A stretch of DNA of 64,000 nucleotides, taken from the NCBI GenBank assembly GCA_046351135.1, contig JAXLZA010000009.1, positions 204,041 through 268,040 on the forward strand, given 5' to 3'. Positions within the stretch are counted from its first letter, which is position 1. Each line of letters opens with the position of its first letter. This DNA is from UBA4427 sp046351135 (GTDB lineage: Bacteria > Myxococcota_A > UBA9160 > UBA4427). A program made the translations under genes and the position numbers. The notes beneath the pieces were generated by a model. It was not told the DNA's origin and did no database searches. It was given only the letters and a program-made list of their open reading frames with translations. Shown here piece after piece: positions 57,742 to 64,000 of this stretch.

Positions 57742-58179
57742 ATGCAAGTCGCCGAGATCAAGGCCCGCTTCACCGGATCCGTCTTCGACGAGATCGAGCT
57801 CGACGTCGACGCCGCGTCGCTCGTCGACTTCGCCCTCGCCTGCGGTGAGACCGATCCGATCTACACGGATCCGAGCCATCCCGACTTCCAGGCCGTGCCC
57901 AACTACCCGACCCGCATCCACGGCACGCGTCAGCTCCCGAAGGACTTCCCCGTCGAGATGCAGCGCTGCTTCGACGCCGGCAAGTCCGTCGTCGTGCATG
58001 CCCCCGTCCGCGCCGGCGAGAAGGTGACGGGCAAGAGCGAGATCGCCGACATCTACGAGAAGACCGGCCGCAGCGGCAGCATGCTCTTCATCGTCCACCG
58101 CATGAACTTCTACGGCCGGGGGGGCGTCCCGCTGGCCACCGTCGACTGGCGCCTCGTCCAGCGGGAGTTCAATCCGTGA
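57742..58179 (+). CDS. MaoC-like hydratase, first half
   Basis: A 145-residue FAS1-like dehydratase / MaoC N-terminal-type domain. FALACGETDPIYTDPSHPDFQAVPNYPTRI and VVHAPVRAGEKVTGKSEIADIYEKTGRSGSM are typical. It probably pairs with the following gene to form a heterodimeric enoyl-CoA hydratase like ChsH1/ChsH2. ATG 57742 lies 65 bp after the PHP stop, with no clear ribosome site. Confidence 0.78.
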   Translation: MQVAEIKARFTGSVFDEIELDVDAASLVDFALACGETDPIYTDPSHPDFQAVPNYPTRIHGTRQLPKDFPVEMQRCFDAGKSVVVHAPVRAGEKVTGKSEIADIYEKTGRSGSMLFIVHRMNFYGRGGVPLATVDWRLVQREFNP

Positions 58180-58652
58180 GCCAGCCGACCAGCCCTTCGC
58201 CGAACGCGTCCACGACCCAGCCCGCGAACCCGACCCCGAGCGGCGCCCCGCCCCGGACCTTCGAGCAGATCGAGTTCGGCGAGACGCTGCCCGACTACGT
58301 CCCCGACCTGTCGCTCCCGAACGTGAAGCGCTTCGCGAAGGCGGCGTCGATGTGGGCCGGCCGCTTCATCGACCACGAGGAGGCGCGCCAGGCGGGCCTC
58401 CCCGGCGCGATCGTCCCCGGCATCATGAGCCAGGGCATCCTCGTCGCCCTGATCCACCGCTGGGTCCCGAACGCCAAGGTCCTCTCCGTCGACACCGTCT
58501 TCCGCGCGACGATCGTCGTCGACTCGACCGCCGTCGCCCGCGGCGTCGTCACCGACATCGACGAGGCGAGCCGGGTGATCGAGCTCGACCTGATGCTCCA
58601 GAACGAGCGCGGCGAGACGCCCGTCGTCGGCACGGCACGCATCACGCTCTGA
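58176..58652 (+). CDS. MaoC-like hydratase, second half
   Basis: A 158-residue hot-dog domain. FIDHEEARQAGLPGAIVPGIMSQGIL is the hydratase-2 motif with the catalytic Asp/His. The N-terminal 30 residues are a Pro/Ser/Thr-rich extension. GTG 58176 overlaps the preceding stop (GTGA), so the two hydratase genes are coupled. Together they would hydrate the enoyl-CoA made by the dehydrogenase pair. Confidence 0.82.
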   Translation: MSQPTSPSPNASTTQPANPTPSGAPPRTFEQIEFGETLPDYVPDLSLPNVKRFAKAASMWAGRFIDHEEARQAGLPGAIVPGIMSQGILVALIHRWVPNAKVLSVDTVFRATIVVDSTAVARGVVTDIDEASRVIELDLMLQNERGETPVVGTARITL

Positions 58653-58748
58653 TCGGCGCACGCGCTCGGTCGTCATGGCCGTGCCAGGCGCCCCGGCCGG
58701 GGCGCTCGGGACGCTGGAGTCGATCGGGCGCGCGCTCCTCTACTCGAC

Positions 58749-59453
58749 TCACTGGGGTTCGAGCTCCAGCGATTCGACGTAGCGCGTGCGCTCGAGCTCG
58801 TCGGCGAAGACGCCGATGCGCAGGCCCCGGGACCAGCCGAGGGGGCGGACGAGGTCGACGGGGCGGTCGGCGATCTCGACCAGCAGGAAGTCGTTCGCGT
58901 GCTTGGCGGCGAAGGGAGCCCAGGCTTCGCGGCCTGATTCGCTGAGGACGGCGTAGACGGCGAAGTGCGCGCCTGCGCCGCCGGCGACGGTGACCGCGTG
59001 GATGTCTGCTTCGACGTCCGACTCATCGCGCTCATCGAACTCATCGAGCGAGTCGGCGTCGAGGCGGCCGTCTTCACCGAGCGCCGACTCCGCGAGCTCG
59101 ACGAAGGCGACGTCCTCCTGCGTGAGGCGCAGGGGCCGCTCGTCGAGAGCGCGGATCGTCACGACGTCGCCGCCGGCGAGCTCGACCGTGTCCGGTCCGG
59201 CTGCGGAGTCGGCCGGGGGACCGGAGTCCGGACCGGGACCGGGACCGGGCGCGGCCTCGGGGCGGGACGGAGGCCCGGGCGCGAAGCGCGGATCGAGGTC
59301 GAAGGGGTCGTCGGGCGCCGGATCGACGAGCTCGACCGGGCGCACGACGATCGCCGCCGCCTGCTCGAAGGCGCCGACGCCGAGCGCGACGGCGGTCGCG
59401 ACACCGAGGACGGTGCCCGCGACGAGGGCCAGCAGGCCGGAACGATGCGACAT
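58749..59453 (-). CDS. Membrane-anchored hypothetical protein downstream of rhs
   Basis: A 234-residue protein, ATG 59453 after GAGGAGGAG. An N-terminal membrane anchor (LLALVAGTVLGVATAVALGVGA) precedes a Pro/Gly-rich linker. The C-terminal half (VYAVLSESGREAW, FLLVEIADRPVDLVRPL, LRIGVFADELERTRYVESL) faintly resembles the SecD P1 head. It follows the Rhs gene by 50 bp on the same strand, so it is a candidate immunity or accessory protein. Confidence 0.5.
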   Translation of the reverse strand: MSHRSGLLALVAGTVLGVATAVALGVGAFEQAAAIVVRPVELVDPAPDDPFDLDPRFAPGPPSRPEAAPGPGPGPDSGPPADSAAGPDTVELAGGDVVTIRALDERPLRLTQEDVAFVELAESALGEDGRLDADSLDEFDERDESDVEADIHAVTVAGGAGAHFAVYAVLSESGREAWAPFAAKHANDFLLVEIADRPVDLVRPLGWSRGLRIGVFADELERTRYVESLELEPQ

Positions 59454-59502
59454 CACGACTCCTCCTCGACCCGGCTCGCCCGGGCCATGCTCGACGACCC
59501 GC

Positions 59503-62500
59503 CTAACGCGCCGGAACCGCCACCCCGTTGCGGAGGACCGGGACGAACTCGTGGAGCCGGAAGCGATCCCAGGGCACCGGCGCCATCAGGGTCGGCATCG
59601 GCCCGCGACCGGTCGGGGTCACGACCGGTGTGACCTCGACGCGATTCGGCAGCAGGTGCTGGGCGAAGAGCCGCGTCGGGTGCGGAATGCGCGGGCCCTC
59701 GATCAGGACCTCGGCGTAGACGTCGATGCCCGTGCGCCCGGCGAAGGCGGCGCGGATCTCGGCGATGCCGGCCTTCACCTTCGCGAGCGCGGTGAACTGG
59801 GCGAACTGGACCATGCGACGCTGGGCCTCGAGGGCGAGGCGCTGCGCGAGCTGGGGCGACATCGCCCGGGTCCGCACGAGCCCCGGCGGATCCGGCCAGC
59901 CCGGCGCCGGACGGGTCCCGCCGACACCGGGCATCCCGCCGACCCCCGCCTGCGGCCTCGCCAGGCTGCCGAGCGCGTAGGCCGCGCCGGCGAGGGAGAG
60001 CGCGAGACCCGCACCCGCGAGCACGAGCATCCCGGGGTCCTCGGCCACCGTCATCCCATAGATCGAGGTCCCGATCGACGCGACCGAGAGGCTCGCGTTG
60101 ATCGCGGCAGCCGAGGTCTCCGAGATCAGGCTCGCCGCGGCGGCGGCCGGCGCGGCGAGGCCGACGACGTAGCCGGCGGCGAGCCCGGCGATGCCGATGC
60201 CGAGGGCCTGGAAGCCGACCGATGCGCTCCCCGACTGGACCCCCGCGACGATCGCGCTCGCGACGACGAGCACCGCCGAGATCGCGAGCAGGATCGCCGC
60301 CACCAGCGAGAGCTCGGCGCCGTTCGGATCGACGGCGTTGATCGGGTCCCAGCCGACGTAGGCGTAGGGGCTCGCGTGCTCGTCCGCGGGATCCGGCGTG
60401 AGAAAGCCCGCCGTCGCCGGATCGTAGTAGCGGCTGCCGGCGTACTGGAGGCCGGTCGCACCGTCGCCCTCGTAGCCCGTGAACTCCCGGCGACTCGTCG
60501 CGTCGGGGCCCACCGGCTGGCCCGCGCCGTCGAAGCGACGGACCTCGCCGTAGGCCGAATATCGATACTGGCGCTCGAGGGTGCCGCCGGGGCCGGTGAT
60601 CGCGATCGGGCTGCCGAGATGGTTCAGGTGGTAGTGGCGCACGTTCGCCTGGGCGAGGCAGCCGAGGGTCGGAACGACGAGGGGCAGCGAGGCGACGAGC
60701 ACGAGCAGGCTCCCGCCGAGCGCTCCACTCCGCGCCACCCGCAGCCCGAGCGCGCGCCGCGAGCGCCCCATCGGGACGAGCAGCATCCCCGCCGCGAGCG
60801 CGATCCCTGCGAGCCGCAGCGGCGCCGTCGCGACGAGTCGGTCGAAGGCGCTCGTCGCCCGGGCGCCGGGAGCCCAGCCCGTCCTCGACCCCATCGGCAA
60901 CGGCGACGCGCCCGTCGTCGTCGGCGGGTCGCTGCGCGTCGCGATCAGGCGATCGCCCAGGTAGTAGAACTTGAGGAGCGTCCCGTTCACGCGCTCCGCA
61001 TGGCGCCCGAAGAAGCGCCGCGTCGTCCCCTCGCGACTCTCGTAGAGCCGGCGGCCGTCGTGGGCGTAGCCGTAGGTCGTCTCGACGCCGTTCGTGACGA
61101 GGCTCCGCAGCGCACCGAAGGCGTCGTAGCGCGCGCTCTGGTCGAAGGCGCCGTCGGAGCGGCGCTTCGCGGTGCGACGGCCGTTCGCGTCGTAGGCGAA
61201 GGTCCAGTGGAGGGTCGAGGGATCGCCGAGGCGATCGAACTGGTGGGGCCCGGGGGCCGGGCCGCCGGTCGTCGAGCGCGAGAAGGTCTGGCCGCCGATC
61301 GAGACCAGGTTCCCGATCGCGTCGTAGGCGAAGCCCTCGGGCGAGGGCCCGGTCACCGCCGTGAGCCGTCCGAGCCCGTCGTAGGCGTAGCCCGCCGACA
61401 TCGCGAGGGCGCCGGTGCCGTCGCGCAGATCGTCGACGCGCAGCAGGCGGCCCTTCGCGTCGTAGTCGCGGTAGGCGAGGTCGGCGTAGACGGTGCGCGG
61501 GTCGAAGACCTTCGCACCCTCGCTGCGGGTCGAGATCCGCGCGAGGGCGAAGCGCTCGCCGGCGTCGTGGTACTCGAAGCGATCCGTCGTCAGGTTGCCG
61601 CGCTCGATCGCGAGGGGCCGCCCGCGCAGGTCGTAGACGATGCGGCGGACGTAGTAGGCGAGCCAGTTGCCCGCGGCATCGACCTCGGAGAGCCAGGCGG
61701 GCTGGCCTGCCTCGTCGTAGCCGTAGCGCACGCGCTCGCCGTCCGGATAGGTCATGCCCTCGAGGCGGTCGATGTCCGCGCGGTACGCATAGCGGGTCAC
61801 CGCGGCCTCGCCCTGGACCTCGTCGAAGGCGAGGACGACGCGACCGCGCAGGTCGTAGACCGCGCGCTGGCGTCCGTCGGGGCCCTCCGCGGTCGTGAGG
61901 CGGCCGAGTCCGAAGTTCGGCGTCCCGAGCAGGGGCGTCGCCTCGTCGTAGCGAAAGCGGTAGACGACCGAGCAGTCGGGCTGGGCCGACGCACACAGCC
62001 CCGGATCCGGCGCGTCGCTCGCCCGCGCACACTGGAGCACGACCCGGTCGAGCCCGTCGTAGCAGGACTGGATGCCCTGTCCCGCCTGCGGATCGTCGCG
62101 GAAGATCTCGTTGCCGGCCTCGTCGTAGGCGACCCGCCAGCGCCCGGCGTCGGGATCGACCGTCTCGACCGCGCGGCCGAGCAGGTCGAAGCGCCGCGTG
62201 ATGCGCGTCGCCGCCGAGCCGCCCCAGCTCTCGGCGACCAGGCGATCGCGACCGTCGTACTCGCCGCTCCACGCGGCGAGGAGCGCCGCCGAGCCCGCGA
62301 GCGAGCGGCGCTCGCGGATGCGGCCGTGCTCGTCGAGGACCTCGACGGTGTGGTCGCCGCCGGAGGAGCCCGCGTCGAGGCCGTCGACGCGGCGCAGGAT
62401 CCGGCCGAGGTAGTAGGTCTGGGCTCGACTGCCGTCGAAGTCGATCGTCTCGAAGACGCGGCCGGCGGGATCGAGGCGACCGGCGGCATTGCCGTTCAGG

Positions 62501-64000
62501 ACGTAGCTCGTCTGCGTGGCCGCGACGCCGCCCGGGGGCGCGAGGGCGAGCCCGGAAGCGGGCGCGACGTAGGGGGCGAAGCTCCGCACCGGCTTGCCGT
62601 TCGGGCCGTAGTCGAGCTGGCGCACGACGACCGTCTCGAGGGCGGGCCGGCCGTCGGGGGCCGGCGGATCGACGATGAGCTGCTCGTTCGTCGTGAGGCG
62701 CTCGCGACCGAGGGCGTCGAAGTGGCTGCGCGTCGTCAAGTAGCCCTGGGGCGCGTTCGGCTCGCGGCGCCGGACCTCGACGAAGGAGAGCCGCGCGATC
62801 GGATCGGCGGCGCCGGGCGTGCCGGGGACGTGGCGGTATTCGGTGGTGGCCCCGAAGCCCGAGGTCAGGCCGCAGGCGGTGCCCGGCGCGAACTCGCAGA
62901 CGGGGCGGCCGAGGGAATCCCAGACCGTGCCGGCGACGTCGCCGGCGCCGCGGCCGTGGAGGCCGACGCGCTCGCTCCGCTTCCCGACCCGGATGTCCCA
63001 GCGGCTCTCGACCCGGCGCTCCGCGCCCGCCCCCGCGTTCGCGACCCAGGCCGACTCGACGACCGGATGCAGGGCGAACTCCGCATCGAACTCGATGCGC
63101 GACGGGACGCGGTCCGCCCCCGTCACCGGCACGTGGACCGACGTGACGTTGCCCGGACCCGCGGCGACGCCGCCGTCGTATTCGAAATTCTTGAAGGCCC
63201 AGACGACCGGCGCCTCCGAGATCGCGCTCCACTCGGCGACGAGGCGCCCGCGATCGACGAGCCCCCGGACCAGTCCGTCGTAGAGAAGGCGGACCCGCGC
63301 GATCGTCACGAGCGCCCCCGACCCATCGACGGAGCGCGTCACGATCTCCGCCGGCCGATCCCAGACCGGATGCGCGACCCCGGGCACCGGCTCGGCCCAG
63401 ACCGTGTCGATCTGCTTCTTCCCGACCGGCGCCGGCGCGCAGAGCGCATCCGAGTCCCCGGCCCCGGCACACGCCATCGAGCAGGCGGTGTGGATCCGCG
63501 TCGCGGGATCGGGGCGGCCGTCGGGTCGCGTGATCGAGTTACGGTGAACGACGCACTGGGCGTCGCCCGGTCCCGCACCGAATTGCGGATAGGGGACGCT
63601 CTCCTCGACGCGCTGCTCCTGGAGATGGACCTGGGTCCGCGCGCCGTCGGCGACCGTCCGCCAATCCCAGGTCGTCCGCGAGACGCGGTCGACCCCACCG
63701 GCCAGGATCGTCTCCGACGCGATCCGCCCCTTCAGCGCCGGCGTCTGGTGGAAGACGATCTCCCGCAGGCTCCCGATGCCCGTCGGTCCGTCGAAGACCC
63801 GTGTCCGCGCGAAGCCGAGGAAGCTGCGCGTGAGGCCGTCGTAGGCGCCCTCGGCGTACTCGATGCGCTGGACGAGCTCGTGGCCGGCGGCGAGGCAGGG
63901 ATTGCCGGCGAGGGTGAACCAGTCCTCGGGCTCGACGTCGCAGAGGCCGTCGGTCCGGCGGACGCCCGTCACGAGCCAGGTCACGAAGGGGAGTCGCGGC
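59503..64000 (-). CDS. Rhs/TcB-like YD-repeat protein (5' end outside window)
   Basis: At least 1,499 residues, open to the right edge. The visible start (ELVQRIEYAEGAYDGLTRSFLGF) matches the TcdB/SpvB middle region of Tc toxins. Many YD repeats follow (YDELGRL-like), then the Rhs core near 60325-60640 (YRYSAYGEVRRF, FTGYEGDGATGLQYAGSRYYDPATAGFLTPDP, NAVDPNG). An insertion before the core contains two hydrophobic segments. After the core, about 270 variable residues hold three more membrane-like segments and a hydrophilic tail. Such proteins encapsulate and release a C-terminal toxin. The C-terminal domain is not recognised. Confidence 0.86.
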   Translation of the reverse strand, partial: PRLPFVTWLVTGVRRTDGLCDVEPEDWFTLAGNPCLAAGHELVQRIEYAEGAYDGLTRSFLGFARTRVFDGPTGIGSLREIVFHQTPALKGRIASETILAGGVDRVSRTTWDWRTVADGARTQVHLQEQRVEESVPYPQFGAGPGDAQCVVHRNSITRPDGRPDPATRIHTACSMACAGAGDSDALCAPAPVGKKQIDTVWAEPVPGVAHPVWDRPAEIVTRSVDGSGALVTIARVRLLYDGLVRGLVDRGRLVAEWSAISEAPVVWAFKNFEYDGGVAAGPGNVTSVHVPVTGADRVPSRIEFDAEFALHPVVESAWVANAGAGAERRVESRWDIRVGKRSERVGLHGRGAGDVAGTVWDSLGRPVCEFAPGTACGLTSGFGATTEYRHVPGTPGAADPIARLSFVEVRRREPNAPQGYLTTRSHFDALGRERLTTNEQLIVDPPAPDGRPALETVVVRQLDYGPNGKPVRSFAPYVAPASGLALAPPGGVAATQTSYVLNGNAAGRLDPAGRVFETIDFDGSRAQTYYLGRILRRVDGLDAGSSGGDHTVEVLDEHGRIRERRSLAGSAALLAAWSGEYDGRDRLVAESWGGSAATRITRRFDLLGRAVETVDPDAGRWRVAYDEAGNEIFRDDPQAGQGIQSCYDGLDRVVLQCARASDAPDPGLCASAQPDCSVVYRFRYDEATPLLGTPNFGLGRLTTAEGPDGRQRAVYDLRGRVVLAFDEVQGEAAVTRYAYRADIDRLEGMTYPDGERVRYGYDEAGQPAWLSEVDAAGNWLAYYVRRIVYDLRGRPLAIERGNLTTDRFEYHDAGERFALARISTRSEGAKVFDPRTVYADLAYRDYDAKGRLLRVDDLRDGTGALAMSAGYAYDGLGRLTAVTGPSPEGFAYDAIGNLVSIGGQTFSRSTTGGPAPGPHQFDRLGDPSTLHWTFAYDANGRRTAKRRSDGAFDQSARYDAFGALRSLVTNGVETTYGYAHDGRRLYESREGTTRRFFGRHAERVNGTLLKFYYLGDRLIATRSDPPTTTGASPLPMGSRTGWAPGARATSAFDRLVATAPLRLAGIALAAGMLLVPMGRSRRALGLRVARSGALGGSLLVLVASLPLVVPTLGCLAQANVRHYHLNHLGSPIAITGPGGTLERQYRYSAYGEVRRFDGAGQPVGPDATSRREFTGYEGDGATGLQYAGSRYYDPATAGFLTPDPADEHASPYAYVGWDPINAVDPNGAELSLVAAILLAISAVLVVASAIVAGVQSGSASVGFQALGIGIAGLAAGYVVGLAAPAAAAASLISETSAAAINASLSVASIGTSIYGMTVAEDPGMLVLAGAGLALSLAGAAYALGSLARPQAGVGGMPGVGGTRPAPGWPDPPGLVRTRAMSPQLAQRLALEAQRRMVQFAQFTALAKVKAGIAEIRAAFAGRTGIDVYAEVLIEGPRIPHPTRLFAQHLLPNRVEVTPVVTPTGRGPMPTLMAPVPWDRFRLHEFVPVLRNGVAVPAR

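Overview
The window is about 70% G+C by eye and gene-dense, with long co-directional runs joined by ATGA or TGATG overlaps. It looks like chromosome of a Gram-negative, high-G+C bacterium. Support: a complete Mla phospholipid-transport operon (32-35 kb), several lipoproteins, a type IV pilin-like leader, a PEP-CTERM-like sorting tail and an Rhs/Tc-toxin protein. Two luciferase-like monooxygenase-fold (LLM) proteins, a Ddn-like deazaflavin protein, a P450 and paired acyl-CoA dehydrogenases suggest a Myxococcota- or Binatota-like lineage. That placement is inference; no rRNA or tRNA gene was seen.

Layout. 0-8.3 kb: the end of a TPR/O-GlcNAc-transferase-like protein, then a 2-hydroxyacid dehydrogenase and acyl-CoA ligase divergent from a TetR regulator and a four-subunit 2-oxoacid:ferredoxin oxidoreductase. 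Together these could convert 2-hydroxyacid to 2-oxoacid to acyl-CoA. 8.4-13 kb: nitroreductase, MFS transporter, pilin-like protein, TauD-type dioxygenase, fasciclin protein. 13.4-17.3 kb: a parE-parC-type topoisomerase pair. 17.6-19.5 kb: a lower-G+C island with two toxin-antitoxin-like pairs (ribbon-helix-helix + DUF6036-type nucleotidyltransferase; DUF6883-like + DUF4926-like). 19.5-31.3 kb: dusB, a fluoroacetyl-CoA-thioesterase-like protein, SDR, P450, NTF2-like protein, di-heme peroxidase, LLM protein, orphan antitoxin, amidohydrolase, alpha/beta hydrolase. 31.3-35.2 kb: mlaF-E-D-A-C. 35.3-47.8 kb: LLM protein, GNAT, htpG, metH with an ATATC/GATAT palindrome upstream, two methyltransferase-like proteins, Ddn-like protein, histidine phosphatase, surE. 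47.9-51.7 kb: a short promoter-to-hairpin unit, small membrane and Ala-rich lipoproteins, and a HEAT-like/metalloprotease pair.

51.9-58.7 kb is the most striking catabolic unit, eight same-strand genes: two acyl-CoA dehydrogenase subunits (only the second with a catalytic Glu), an alpha/beta hydrolase with Gly in place of the nucleophile Ser, a thiolase-like protein without the usual Cys, a DUF35 Zn-ribbon/OB protein, a PHP-domain protein and two MaoC-type hydratase halves. The content matches the actinobacterial igr (steroid side-chain) operon, rearranged and with extra members. The window ends in a large Rhs/Tc-toxin gene (59.5 kb to beyond the right edge) with a variable, membrane-segment-rich C-terminus and a small membrane-anchored protein immediately downstream.
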